DNA of 64,000 nt, from NCBI GenBank assembly GCA_934667275.1, contig CAKULK010000006.1, positions 1-64,000 of the forward strand, written 5' to 3'. How positions within the stretch are numbered: position 1 is the stretch's first letter; every line of letters begins with the position of its first letter. The notes beneath the pieces were generated by a model, which worked only from the letters and a program-made list of their open reading frames with translations, was not told the DNA's origin and ran no database searches. This document shows positions 6,912-17,110 of the stretch, piece after piece. Origin of the DNA: an uncultured Bacteroidales bacterium. Its GTDB lineage: Bacteria; Bacteroidota; Bacteroidia; Bacteroidales; Paludibacteraceae. The position numbers and the translations under genes are program-made.

Positions 6912-8534
6912 TTACAACGATTGCGGGTCTGTTAAATATGCAGGTGGTTGCATAATCGAAAATCCCTGTTTCGTCAGTTTGTATGTTTGTTTGGGACTAT
7001 TCGGACTTTCAGCAGATGTAGGTGTTACATATCCTTTTTGAATAAGAGGTGTCATAATACGTTGCCGGAATCTGCTACGGTTACTTTCTCCTGCAAACTG
7101 CATGAGTACCTGCATCGATAATTCTTCTTTTTCACACAATGCCAAAATAACCTTGGTAGCCTTGTTTAATTGTGTCTTAGTCATATCCGCCAAAACATGA
7201 TCTAAGTTGTCCGAAATCATGGACTGACTTGGGACATTACTGGGGACGTTACTTGGGACAATACTTGGGACATCTCGGCTGTGCTTGATTGCGAAATGCT
7301 GCGTTGGCATCGTAAGCGTAGTCTCTTCCTTGGCTACAGATTCAACGATAACAGGGCGTTCTTTATTGTATTTAAGCCAACCTCTCACAATAATATCCGC
7401 TCCGCTGCCAGCACGTTCGCCATAACCAAGCAGCATAAACATTTTTTGTATGTACGGATTTCGGCATGTACTATGGCTTCCTGCATAGAAATCATCTATT
7501 GAAATAAGCATACGTCCCGGATTGCGCATTATTATGCCGTCCGTCGTCCGTTTGATGAGTATGTTCCCCTGAATGGCATAGTTGCAATGTACAAGAGTGT
7601 TCACTAATGCCTCACGCATAGCCATGTGCGCAGAAGTATCATCTACGCGCTCTATTCCTTTTAATGAGAACTTAACCGGTTGATATTGTGCCAACTTCGT
7701 GTATACACGATGGAAAAACTGATACAGATTGGGCTCCCATGTACCATTCGGATAAATTCTGTCCGTCCAGCGTTGTGTGTCATCATCTTCCAGCCATTCC
7801 TGATAATCGGGGAAATACCACGGTGTACAAACAGGATCTGTAATACTTGCGTACTTGCCGAACATCAGTAATCCGCCGCGTGTAAATCCTTCTTTGCCGG
7901 TTTCTCTATCTATACGATAACCTCCTATCTTAGTAAGAAATGTCAAATCATCCACTTCGTTCCACGGATGACTTTCCAAACGCAACAAAAATCGCTGCCT
8001 GTATGCGCGCAAGGTTTCTTCGTCAATATCATTCATTGAGAAATTCGGCAGAATATCGCTGTCAAAAGAATGTTGTGTAACTTGGGCATCGGCAAACATG
8101 CGTTTTACTTCTTCGTCACTGCAACAATAATCCCCTTCATGATTGCGGATGTAGGTGTGTCCGAATGGATTATGTGTCAAATAAACAGGGCGCATATTAT
8201 ATGAGGCACGAGGCACTTTGATAATCAATACAGGTGCATCTTGCCAATTCCCTATCATGACGTCGTTTTCCGTCACTAATGTGGCACTGATTTTACCCCT
8301 GTTACGCACTGTATCCCAGAATATCTTTTTGTATGACAGCAATTGCTCTTTTGTGGTATGGGAAGGAATATATTTCCCGTCTTTCTCTTTCACGCCCAAA
8401 ACGATGACGCCACCGTTCGTGTTGGCAAATGCAGAAAAAGTCTCCCATAAACTTTCAGGGAACCCACCCTTAGCAGACTTGTATTCTATTTCTGCATTTT
8501 CCGGCAGTCCGATTATTTCACGTATGGATTTCAT
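6912..8534 (-). CDS. AlbA_2/Schlafen-type DNA-binding regulator (540 aa)
   Basis: N-terminal AlbA_2 domain at about 8-130 ('NAEIEYKSAKGGFPESLWET', 'GGVIVLGVKEKDGKY'). HATPase-like segment at about 305-395 ('HMAMREALVNTLVHCNYAIQ', 'LGYGERAGSGADIIVRGW'). A Ser/Pro repeat linker near 425-437 ('VPSIVPSNVPSNVPS') is followed by a C-terminal winged helix. It sits directly downstream of the cytosine methyltransferase gene in the same direction (167-bp gap) and 16 bp before the truncated vsr. A regulator or effector role tied to the modification island is plausible but not shown. Confidence 0.75.
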   Translation of the reverse strand: MKSIREIIGLPENAEIEYKSAKGGFPESLWETFSAFANTNGGVIVLGVKEKDGKYIPSHTTKEQLLSYKKIFWDTVRNRGKISATLVTENDVMIGNWQDAPVLIIKVPRASYNMRPVYLTHNPFGHTYIRNHEGDYCCSDEEVKRMFADAQVTQHSFDSDILPNFSMNDIDEETLRAYRQRFLLRLESHPWNEVDDLTFLTKIGGYRIDRETGKEGFTRGGLLMFGKYASITDPVCTPWYFPDYQEWLEDDDTQRWTDRIYPNGTWEPNLYQFFHRVYTKLAQYQPVKFSLKGIERVDDTSAHMAMREALVNTLVHCNYAIQGNILIKRTTDGIIMRNPGRMLISIDDFYAGSHSTCRNPYIQKMFMLLGYGERAGSGADIIVRGWLKYNKERPVIVESVAKEETTLTMPTQHFAIKHSRDVPSIVPSNVPSNVPSQSMISDNLDHVLADMTKTQLNKATKVILALCEKEELSMQVLMQFAGESNRSRFRQRIMTPLIQKGYVTPTSAESPNSPKQTYKLTKQGFSIMQPPAYLTDPQSL

Positions 8535-8564
8535 TTATACAATAACTGTTATTGATTATACAAA

Positions 8565-8615
8565 TTATTTCTTCCTGTCCATCAACTCTTCCCATGTTAT
8601 AAAATCAGGCTTTGA
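8565..8615 (-). repeat. 50-bp box shared with the segment before the other AlbA_2 gene
   Basis: The 22 bases at 8565-8586 match 6722-6743 with one difference (TTATTTCTTC-Y-TGTCCATCAAC), and similarity continues through ATAAAATC. Read on the minus strand this copy encodes '...KPDFITWEELMDRKK' before a stop, so it looks like the end of a lost gene. Both copies lie 19-30 bp upstream of an AlbA_2 start. Confidence 0.6.
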
Positions 8616-8701
8616 GTGTCAGTATACCCTTTTCTCATCTGTCAATTATACAATGGCAGAAAAGGGCTATCAATATGAATATGTGGAAAGGACAGGCTAT
8701 A

Positions 8702-9823
8702 TTATCCTTCATCTTCAGGGATTGCTTTCTCTACGAAAGTATATACAATATTGGCTACAGCGTTGGCCAAATTAACAGGTACGCCGTTGCTAATAATCTT
8801 GAATTTAGCAGATAAACGTTCTGCGCCTAAAGTATATTTATCGTCAACTCCCTGAATGCGGAGCGCTTCTCTTACTGTCAATCGTCTATTTTCGTACGGA
8901 TGAAGAAATACCTCGTTATTCCCAAAGCATGTTGTCGGACTATAGCGATATCTGTGTAAGCGCTTGAATGAACGACGTTTTGTGTCGCCTTCGTTTATTA
9001 ATCTACGAGAATCGGCATCTTTAATAAACTTAAAGTATTCATTTCCATTAGGCAATTCAGTTGCGCCATCTATACATTTCTGTACGCATAGTTCGTAAGG
9101 AACACCTTCGGGCATTATCGGAGTCTCTCCAAATGCGTTTTCCTGTGGCCAGTTGAATTTCATATCAGCCTTAGGATATTTCGGTTGTGGCCATGGGAAA
9201 CTCATGGAACTGATGCTTGCTAATGTGGGCTCTTTCGTAGCCACCTCCGAGAATAAATCCTTGCGTAGTCCGACGATAAATACACGTTGCCTATATTGCG
9301 GCACACCAAAGTAGAGTGCATTAAGCGTCGTTCGGTCAATATAATAATCCTCACAGATATTATTCAATAGCAACGTATCCAGTATTTCTTTAGATTTCTT
9401 TCTCATCAACAGACCAGCTACATTCTCCATAACAAAGAATGCCGGTCGCATCTTACGAATGCGATTGTAGAATATCTGCGTCATCTTTCCACGTTGTCCG
9501 CTAAAACCAAGTCCATTGCCACTCATTGTGAAGTCTTGACAAGGGGGACCGCCAATGATACCCCAAATAGTAGGAGTACCATCGGGAAACGCTTGTTGCA
9601 TTATATATTCCCATTTTAAACTCGACAATGACTCAGTGCTGGTGATAGGACAGAATTTTTTCTTATGTCCTTTTGCCCAAGAAGACATTCCCTCATCATG
9701 TAATTGAGCAAAGACCTTGTCATACTCATTTGCAAAAACCACATCAAATCCAGCGTTGATAAATCCCATGTCCATAAATCCTCCACCGGAGAAAAATGAT
9801 ATGATTGGTATTCGTTTTCCCAT
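8702..9823 (-). CDS. DNA cytosine-5 methyltransferase (DruM-like)
   Basis: The 373-aa protein has the ordered C5-methyltransferase motifs: I 'ISFFSGGGFMDMGFINAGF', IV 'GGPPCQDFTMSG' with the catalytic cysteine, VI 'FVMENVAGLL', VIII 'QYRQRVFIVGLR', and X 'SNGVPVNLANAVANI' near the C-terminus. It transfers methyl from SAM to cytosine C5 in DNA. The upstream nuclease gene stops 1 bp before this start, so it is the last gene of the large operon. Druantia type II systems carry such a methyltransferase (DruM). With Vsr nearby, a T:G repair need is expected. The frame extends 7 codons upstream, but the Met at 9823 fits the gene junction better. The target sequence cannot be read from the protein. 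Confidence 0.9.
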   Translation of the reverse strand: MGKRIPIISFFSGGGFMDMGFINAGFDVVFANEYDKVFAQLHDEGMSSWAKGHKKKFCPITSTESLSSLKWEYIMQQAFPDGTPTIWGIIGGPPCQDFTMSGNGLGFSGQRGKMTQIFYNRIRKMRPAFFVMENVAGLLMRKKSKEILDTLLLNNICEDYYIDRTTLNALYFGVPQYRQRVFIVGLRKDLFSEVATKEPTLASISSMSFPWPQPKYPKADMKFNWPQENAFGETPIMPEGVPYELCVQKCIDGATELPNGNEYFKFIKDADSRRLINEGDTKRRSFKRLHRYRYSPTTCFGNNEVFLHPYENRRLTVREALRIQGVDDKYTLGAERLSAKFKIISNGVPVNLANAVANIVYTFVEKAIPEDEG

Positions 9824-9824
9824 A

Positions 9825-10907
9825 TTATTCTTGTTCGTACACAAGTGTATTTTCTGTTATCTTATAGGTATAGTCATCGGCAAACTGTGATGCACGGATA
9901 ATATTAACAAATGTGAGCGTTCTTCCTATATACTCTTTGGGATTATCTACATTATATGCATCTAAACCAGATAGATATAACGTATCGCTTCCTTTGCAAA
10001 GTACATACATATTTGTACTGGGCATCTCCATTACCTCACCTGTTATTGTTTGGTAGTAGGACTCCGCAGAAATGGTTCTATATTTGCACACATGCCGACA
10101 TCCACAATTAGCACATAGTCCTAATTCTGGTTTTGCGTATTTCTTAAATTCTCTCGTAGCAATTATATTGTTCAACCCCAAAACAGTTTCTTGCACTTTG
10201 GACAATAGTTGTTTACTATATGCCTGCGAATAAGGTATATCGTGATTCACTCCATCAATATCAACCAATGTCAAGTGACGAGGCGCGCCCATAAACAAGT
10301 GTTGACACATAGTTGCATATAGATGTAATTGGATTACATATTCAGTTTTTATGTTGCCAGTTTCATCCAATACATGCCCTGATTTGAAATCAAACACATC
10401 TACATATTCTCCGTCTGTGATTAACTTATCCGCTATACCTATCAGTCCTAATCTTGTACAATCTAACCATTTCTCCAAATACACCTTGGTTGTTTCAGAC
10501 GTTGAGGGAACTGCATTGAGTTTCCTCATTATCCCCATCGCATAACGTATGGCCCCATTACGTTTGTCGTAATCATTCAAACCTACATTTTGTAGAGTCG
10601 GATAGTATATTGTTAATTTTTCCTTTTCCAAAGTCACCAACTCATCCCATTTGTTCTTCAGGTCTGCTATTGAATGTAATTCTCCTTTCTGTGTCAACTC
10701 ATAGAGTTTGTGAATTATTTTACCAAGTATAACATTACGATTAGATGGTAATAACAGCGTATGGTTGTTGAACGTTTGTAAGGCTTTTAGGAGTAACACC
10801 TGATAACCACATCCACGGTTGACCCATGCAAATGTGCTGGGAGATAATGTTTTTATTTGTATATTATCCCATACGCTTTCAATATGTGGAATCTTGACGA
10901 ATTGCAT
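9825..10907 (-). CDS. PD-(D/E)XK nuclease of the Cas4/AddB type
   Basis: The 360-aa protein shows 'GLIGIADKL' and 'YVDVFDFKSGHV' (the D...D-F-K active-site core, about 150-185), then 'QLHLYATM' (the Q-x-x-x-Y motif). Late in the protein comes a cysteine group, 'LCANCGCRHVCKY', reminiscent of the Fe-S-binding cysteines of Cas4/AddB. This predicts a metal-dependent DNA exonuclease or endonuclease. The ATG at 10907 overlaps the helicase stop (TAATG), so translation is coupled. By position it could be the DruG equivalent of a type II Druantia operon, but I cannot verify that homology. Confidence 0.75.
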   Translation of the reverse strand: MQFVKIPHIESVWDNIQIKTLSPSTFAWVNRGCGYQVLLLKALQTFNNHTLLLPSNRNVILGKIIHKLYELTQKGELHSIADLKNKWDELVTLEKEKLTIYYPTLQNVGLNDYDKRNGAIRYAMGIMRKLNAVPSTSETTKVYLEKWLDCTRLGLIGIADKLITDGEYVDVFDFKSGHVLDETGNIKTEYVIQLHLYATMCQHLFMGAPRHLTLVDIDGVNHDIPYSQAYSKQLLSKVQETVLGLNNIIATREFKKYAKPELGLCANCGCRHVCKYRTISAESYYQTITGEVMEMPSTNMYVLCKGSDTLYLSGLDAYNVDNPKEYIGRTLTFVNIIRASQFADDYTYKITENTLVYEQE

Positions 10908-13900
10908 TATCGCTTCGGTGCTTTTTGGATGTATTCGTAGCAATTACTTGTTCTACGCAGCAAATTAAAAGTATCGATCACGACTACATTATCCTCGGAT
11001 AAGTCTTTACCAAGCAGGATACCTACTTCTAACAGAGCATCTGCTAACACTTTGGTAGTACGAACGCCAGCCCAGAGAGGATGTGCAGCAAATATAGGTT
11101 TGCATTTGTTTTCCATATCGTACAGGTATGGTATACCATTTTCTGCAATAGCCAATTCAAATATGCCATTATAGAAACTCTCGTTAAGAGCGACAAGACG
11201 ATCTTTAGCCATTTGAGTCCAACCTTGTAATTCTGGATAATTAAAGTTACCATCAGCACCGACTTTATAGTTGGCATCTGTCATGATGCGGAATAATGCG
11301 ATACCTAACCGCCAATCCAATAGTCCGTGGTAAGGCATATTTCGATACGTCTTCAAACACTTGTAGCAAGACGAATCACACTCCTTAATATGTTCATCGC
11401 TCAACATTTGCTTGAAATAAACGTCTGTTCCATGTAATATACGATGTGTGCATTCTGCGAAGTTATTGTAGAAGTCTGCTACAAAACCAGAACCGTTTAT
11501 CTTCTCATCCGCCAAGCAGACTTCACCTAAACGCCCCGCCTTGGATAAAACTTCCACGACATCTATTTCCGTAGGATCGACATCCAAGCGAGAAGCTATA
11601 GCACGTTGTATTATAAATGAAAGCGTGTAATATGCGGCCCGAACACCTTGTGTGCGGAAATCTAACTTTCCCTCATCATTACAATGGAATGGTTCTAATA
11701 CCAGACCATCTACAGGAGACTTTGGTGAAAGTGTTATCACGTTCGTTATTTTTTGTGCCGCCAACTGAATATCTTCCATTTCTGCTGTTGGCTTAACGAA
11801 CGTAACGACATCTTTTGTATCCAACGTTTCCAAGCGTACGCGCTCCGTAGTCATACTGTGCGGTTTGTCTGTTCCGTTATAGATAGGATCCGCAATCCAT
11901 TGTTTGGCCGTAGACAAGACACGTGTACCTCCAATAGTATAACTCACCTCGCACTCACCACCTCTTATGACCTTATCGCTAACACGCCAGGTCTTACCTC
12001 CTTGGCGGAATGTAAGAGAATAGTTTTGGCCATCGGGGCAAGGCAGAGTTTGCGGCTCTGCCGATGTTTCCATATTGATACCATTTCGTTTCACTAAGAT
12101 ATCGGTATCATCGCGTTGGTCAAATCCTTTTGACAGGCTAGTAATAAATGCTGCCGGTGTGCAGATGGTAGATGCCGCCATTGGAGATTGGCAGCATGGA
12201 CAACTTCTTGTTATTTTATCGAGTTCCTCTGATGTTTCTATATATCCGCAACTCAAATTGCTACATTTCCAAAGTGTCATCCGCAACGGGAATATCGGTG
12301 CTGTCGGATCTCCTTTTGTCTTTAGACATTTCCGACCATCCATTCCTTCTCCGTACGATAATGAACTTTGCGAGAAACCTATAGCAGTTAAGACATGTTT
12401 GTCTTTGGTTATGGACGCTCCCGGAGCAAATGCCGAGATGGCTTGGTCTATTGGCCTTGATACGCTAGATAATTCATCACTTATCACATTGCCTTTCTCA
12501 TATCGGAAACTATGGTATAACAAACGGTCGCGTGTTGGCATACCATACATAGGGAGCACGCCATCTTCTGCCAAACATTCAGCAAGCGATTCTGCGAAGA
12601 CGGAGGAATCTGCTACTGCTTTATCCATTTGCTTACATAGACTCCCATCTTGCTCTGGATGTGTTGTATAATCAATTAAGCGATTTATTAAGTCCTCATT
12701 CTGAGTTAATAACGACGCTATCTTGCGCAATAAGGGTTTATTTGCTTCGGCGGATAACCATGCTTTAATATCGTCCTTAATCCCATTAATATTATCTTTC
12801 CATTCTTGACGTGTACCAAACTCACCATGTGTATTACCATCTAAACGGATATCGTTCTTATCCGCATACGACTTAAAGGCGTAGTACAGAATTTCCTTTG
12901 CGAATAAACGTTGGAGAATTTCGTATTGGTCCATTGACAAAAATGGTGTTGGTGGTTGATCTCCAGTTATTTGCTGAGGATTCAAGAAGTAGTGTTCATC
13001 ATGACTACGACCACGACAGAGAGTCAAAATGACGGAATATGCTTGACCACGGCGACCACCTCGACCAACACGTTGTTGGTAATTGAATCGTTGAGGAGGC
13101 ATATTAGTAAGCATTACACCTTGAAGAGGACCGATATCCACACCGACCTCCATAGTTGTGGTTACGCTCAATACATCTATAGAGCGTGCTTTTTCTATGT
13201 ATTCCGAATTTACTTCTTCGGGTTTTATACGGACTATATCACGGAATTCTAACTGACGTTCTCCTTGGTCATCAGTCTGACCGGATAATTCCTCGCTGTG
13301 CAAGCGACATGCAGGACGCTCTTTAACGACGTTAATCATCAAATCGGTATGCTTCCGTAACTCTTCGACGGTTATCGTACGTGCATCGTCCAGAGACTGG
13401 CAACAGCCGGAACATATTCCTGCTGATTTATTCAAATGAACGCGACCGCAATGGGAACAGATATAGGCCAAATCATTTGTCGCAACGCATCTGATACGTA
13501 ACGTATGCGGCTGTAAGAACATCTGTCTATTTCCAGTCCATTGAAGATAATTCAAAACGGTCTGCCCTAAAGTATTTGGCAATTTGACTCGTCGTCCGTC
13601 CCTCTCCAAGAAAGGAATACCATATTTTTTACAGCAAGCATAAACATATGCACGAATCGGATCTTTCGCTTTTAGATTCTTAAAATCAGAATCCATATCG
13701 CGCGGGAATACTTCATCAGAATATGGGTTATGTTGATAGCGATATGAGTTACCAATTAACCGAATAACCGAATTGACTATCTCCATAAACGTATCGTACG
13801 AAAGATAGTTGTTCAGGTTCGGTTCGGATGCATCTGAAAGATTAGCAGCAGAAAGAATCTCTTGAATCTTTGCATTGTCTTGAATAACAGTTACCCATCC

Positions 13901-16900
13901 AATACCCGAACTTTCTGCGTTATAGTGCAATCGTCCGAATAACACTTTCATGACATTTTGGATGATTGCTTTGCCTACTTTTGTATTGACGTTCTTTATA
14001 AGTTTGTCTTTATCCGGACCAACTGTGTTATCAATGGCACTATCAATCTTATACCATTCTATCGGTTCCGTGTTTTCTGTTGCTTCGAAGTGTTGATTGT
14101 TAGAATCGCAACCGGCAGGATTAGCATATATGTCATGAAATGCTTTGTAAATAGGTGATTGCCTGCAATCCGTCAATTGAATTAAATCATTAACAGAAAC
14201 CGTACGAGAGAGTGTATCTTTTATAGCCGCTATCTCGTCATCGATTCCATATAGCGTACGTTGCGCATTTCGTTTTCTTCGCGGATCTGCTTGCGGATCG
14301 TTGAGCGTATCACTAGCATCTTTCTTGTCCGCATACAAATCTTGCAATTCTTGTTTCTTTGCTGAATAATCAATCTGGGGATCAAGTGTGCATTGTTCAA
14401 CAATAATATCACGCATCAAGTCAGTATATTGCTCCCGTTCGATACTATTGGCTACAATCGCAGCATCTTGTCGACTATCGGCAAATGTTACCAACTTACG
14501 ATTATGGAATGTTGGTAATTGGTAATACAACTCGCGTGCATACAATTGCGTCACTTTATTGAAACCAGTTCGGAAACCTCTTAGAGGAGAACGATATGCT
14601 CTCCCATGTTTATCTGTAGCACAATGTGGACAATGGCAGGGTAATGCAGGCGCTTGCGTGGCTGTTTCAATATTGGCTTCACCATCCAAATCCTTAACGG
14701 TATATAAATATCCGCGAATGCCAGAATGAGTTTCTCCTTCATCAGCCAGCGTGACAAATCCAGTTTTTTCATCCAAATACGCCAATTGCCACTCACAGTC
14801 AGCATCATCTTCTTCTTTGCCAAATCCCAATTTATGGAGCATCTTGACATCTTGTTCGTTCAATTTCCTCTCTATATTCTCATCCAATATAGGATAGAAT
14901 ACAGCAAAGTCTCGATAATTTCGTTTTTCTACCATCACTTGACTTTGTCGTTCCGGTAAAGCTTCGAGATTTGAACTGGTAGGAAGTATATCCGTTAACC
15001 AGCGATGTGTACCTTGTTCGCTATATGCATGACGTTTGCCTGCATAGAAAAGCGTACCACATTGTTCACAATATAGCAGTTCCAATACACGTTTCTCACC
15101 ATCTACGTCACGAGAGTGTGCATGCAAGCGTCCAACAGGTTTGTCCTCTTCGTATTTGTCCAAAGTAGCCCACAGTCCGTCTATATTTCGATAGAATAAG
15201 TGAAAACGGAAACGCTGCATTGGTCCACAATCAACTCCGTACGTTTTTTTGTCAAAGATATCGTATAAACCACGGAGTATTACAAATCCCTCTGCGGCCT
15301 TTGCGATCTCATCGTCATCTTTTTCTCCAAATAGAGATGACGCAAAGAAATGACCACCCCAATCTGACGGAGATTCTATTTCTCCTTTACCTTTACAGAA
15401 AGGAAGTGCTCGATTATGACCATACTGACCTAAATCAAACGTATCAGATAAGCGTTTAGCAATAGCCAACTCTTCGGATGACAGTACTTGAAGTAATTGG
15501 ATAAGTCCATCAGATTTCGATAATTTATAATTCGCGTAGTTAGCCAATGAGACCGCAGCATCAAGACAGATAGCATCTACATATTGTTTGACTACATTAT
15601 TACTTGCATACTCTTCGAAACACAATGGATTCTCATAGAACAGGTCGTATATTTTGATAAACGGTTCTGTTGGTAATACAGAAGCATATTGTTGGTTAAA
15701 CCGGATATAATGTCCTTCAACCACATTTTCTGGTGTGAATTCACAACCAAAGAAATTCTCAAGGAATTTTAGGCTCTCGGCTTGTTTCTTTCCGGTAACC
15801 TCCAAAGAAGCAGAAGATGATAAAATGCGTAATTGAGGACTATCGGGAGTAAGTCCCAAACGATTTAGCAACAAGCGAATCAAATATGCGGTTTCAGTTC
15901 CAGAAGTGCCACGGTTTAAGTGCAACTCATCAATAACCAGATGAAAGATATGCGATTCGTCTTTTTTTAGCCAATCACGCGTCTTGGTTAAAATAGGATT
16001 GTCCACCTCGCGCATAAGCATCATTGCCAACATAGAGTAGTTGGTAATAAGAATATCCGGGGGTGTTTGCTGCATATCGAAGCGTGTACGCATCTCAGAA
16101 GAAGCAATACCATCTTTGCCTTTTGTCATTTGGGAGATAGTTCTACGAATATCGTACTTATCTTTGTTCTTCTGGATGTCTCCTGCGGATAGACCTGTTG
16201 TGTCTAATAACTTGAGCGTGTCCTCGGTCATCGAATCCAGCTCTTGCATAGAGTGCAATAAACTTTTGTAAATGCGCGTGTTGGATGCTTCCTCTTTATA
16301 CTTCGGATAGCCGGAAGTCGGTGTTGATCCATTATACCGACCGAAGAAAATGCGATTACCTTTCAGCCGTTCTGTCATCCATTTCTGTACTTCGTCATTG
16401 TCCAATGCATCGCGGAGACGAGTCATCTGATCTTCTACGAGTGCATTCATCGGATATATTATGAGTGCACGAACAGCAGCATCGCGTTGCTCATTTGGAC
16501 GTTGCATGGCTTCCGGAGCCAAAAGACCAGGTCTGCCTTTTATTTTATCAGGGAAAACAAATAGATATTTCTTGTTTATAGGATTTCCATCGTTTGCTTT
16601 CCACCAAGCATTTTCTGGGTAAATGTTGGGTTGTTTCCATTCGCGCTCTGCTTCAGCGATAATGTCCGCCAGCATAGGCAGTAAGAACGACTCGGTCTTA
16701 CCAGAACCTGTGCCAGATGTAATAACACAATTCTTGCCACTTAATGCTTTTTGCAGCATTTCGGCTTGGTGACGATAAATAGGATAATCTCCACGAATAA
16801 GACCTTTGTTGATAAACTCCTTGAACAACTGTTGTGCTTCTATACTCATGCCGGGCAGGTCTGAAGGACGCAATGTTGAAATGCGCAACTTCTCATTATT

Positions 16901-17098
16901 CTCTATCTCTACATTCTCGTACGCAGGAAGAGGCTCAATCCATGGTTCTCGAGATGCGACTTTGTCAGTACGCAGTAATTCTTCACGCTCCCTTTCAATA
17001 CTCTCGTAGCGAGTGCCGAAAGCAGTCTTAATATACAGGAGAAAGTTATCACGGATCTCCTTGTATGCGCAAATAGGATTTATAAGATATTTTGCCAT
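10907..17098 (-). CDS. druE: Giant SF2 helicase with DUF1998-type C-terminus (DruE-like)
   Basis: This 2063-aa protein has Walker A 'ITSGTGSGKTES' (about 126-137), DEAD-box-like 'LVIDELHLNRGTSGTETAYL' (motif II DELH) and a C-terminal helicase half with 'RFNYQQRVGRGGRRGQAYSV'. It also has several zinc-type CxxC pairs ('YCEQCGTLFYAGKRH', 'LPCHCPHC', 'YICSHCGRVHLN', 'CSNLSCGY'). A DUF1998/MZB-like end contains 'CDSSCYKCLKTYRNMPYHG'. DUF1998 helicases of about 2000 aa are the hallmark of Druantia (DruE), an anti-phage system. DISARM differs because helicase and DUF1998 are separate proteins there. It lies 12 bp after the 975-aa gene and overlaps the nuclease gene. An ATP-driven DNA translocase role is inferred from the family. 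Confidence 0.85.
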   Translation of the reverse strand: MAKYLINPICAYKEIRDNFLLYIKTAFGTRYESIEREREELLRTDKVASREPWIEPLPAYENVEIENNEKLRISTLRPSDLPGMSIEAQQLFKEFINKGLIRGDYPIYRHQAEMLQKALSGKNCVITSGTGSGKTESFLLPMLADIIAEAEREWKQPNIYPENAWWKANDGNPINKKYLFVFPDKIKGRPGLLAPEAMQRPNEQRDAAVRALIIYPMNALVEDQMTRLRDALDNDEVQKWMTERLKGNRIFFGRYNGSTPTSGYPKYKEEASNTRIYKSLLHSMQELDSMTEDTLKLLDTTGLSAGDIQKNKDKYDIRRTISQMTKGKDGIASSEMRTRFDMQQTPPDILITNYSMLAMMLMREVDNPILTKTRDWLKKDESHIFHLVIDELHLNRGTSGTETAYLIRLLLNRLGLTPDSPQLRILSSSASLEVTGKKQAESLKFLENFFGCEFTPENVVEGHYIRFNQQYASVLPTEPFIKIYDLFYENPLCFEEYASNNVVKQYVDAICLDAAVSLANYANYKLSKSDGLIQLLQVLSSEELAIAKRLSDTFDLGQYGHNRALPFCKGKGEIESPSDWGGHFFASSLFGEKDDDEIAKAAEGFVILRGLYDIFDKKTYGVDCGPMQRFRFHLFYRNIDGLWATLDKYEEDKPVGRLHAHSRDVDGEKRVLELLYCEQCGTLFYAGKRHAYSEQGTHRWLTDILPTSSNLEALPERQSQVMVEKRNYRDFAVFYPILDENIERKLNEQDVKMLHKLGFGKEEDDADCEWQLAYLDEKTGFVTLADEGETHSGIRGYLYTVKDLDGEANIETATQAPALPCHCPHCATDKHGRAYRSPLRGFRTGFNKVTQLYARELYYQLPTFHNRKLVTFADSRQDAAIVANSIEREQYTDLMRDIIVEQCTLDPQIDYSAKKQELQDLYADKKDASDTLNDPQADPRRKRNAQRTLYGIDDEIAAIKDTLSRTVSVNDLIQLTDCRQSPIYKAFHDIYANPAGCDSNNQHFEATENTEPIEWYKIDSAIDNTVGPDKDKLIKNVNTKVGKAIIQNVMKVLFGRLHYNAESSGIGWVTVIQDNAKIQEILSAANLSDASEPNLNNYLSYDTFMEIVNSVIRLIGNSYRYQHNPYSDEVFPRDMDSDFKNLKAKDPIRAYVYACCKKYGIPFLERDGRRVKLPNTLGQTVLNYLQWTGNRQMFLQPHTLRIRCVATNDLAYICSHCGRVHLNKSAGICSGCCQSLDDARTITVEELRKHTDLMINVVKERPACRLHSEELSGQTDDQGERQLEFRDIVRIKPEEVNSEYIEKARSIDVLSVTTTMEVGVDIGPLQGVMLTNMPPQRFNYQQRVGRGGRRGQAYSVILTLCRGRSHDEHYFLNPQQITGDQPPTPFLSMDQYEILQRLFAKEILYYAFKSYADKNDIRLDGNTHGEFGTRQEWKDNINGIKDDIKAWLSAEANKPLLRKIASLLTQNEDLINRLIDYTTHPEQDGSLCKQMDKAVADSSVFAESLAECLAEDGVLPMYGMPTRDRLLYHSFRYEKGNVISDELSSVSRPIDQAISAFAPGASITKDKHVLTAIGFSQSSLSYGEGMDGRKCLKTKGDPTAPIFPLRMTLWKCSNLSCGYIETSEELDKITRSCPCCQSPMAASTICTPAAFITSLSKGFDQRDDTDILVKRNGINMETSAEPQTLPCPDGQNYSLTFRQGGKTWRVSDKVIRGGECEVSYTIGGTRVLSTAKQWIADPIYNGTDKPHSMTTERVRLETLDTKDVVTFVKPTAEMEDIQLAAQKITNVITLSPKSPVDGLVLEPFHCNDEGKLDFRTQGVRAAYYTLSFIIQRAIASRLDVDPTEIDVVEVLSKAGRLGEVCLADEKINGSGFVADFYNNFAECTHRILHGTDVYFKQMLSDEHIKECDSSCYKCLKTYRNMPYHGLLDWRLGIALFRIMTDANYKVGADGNFNYPELQGWTQMAKDRLVALNESFYNGIFELAIAENGIPYLYDMENKCKPIFAAHPLWAGVRTTKVLADALLEVGILLGKDLSEDNVVVIDTFNLLRRTSNCYEYIQKAPKR

Positions 17099-17110
17099 AT
17101 TAGTATTGGT

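Noticed and set aside
9825..10907. PD-(D/E)XK protein as a CRISPR Cas4
   Set aside because: No Cas1/Cas2 or array; it is translationally coupled to the DruE-like helicase.
10907..17098. Reading the giant helicase as part of a DISARM system
   Set aside because: In DISARM the helicase (DrmA) and DUF1998 protein (DrmB) are separate, with a PLD nuclease (DrmC). Here one protein carries both parts and no PLD gene is present.
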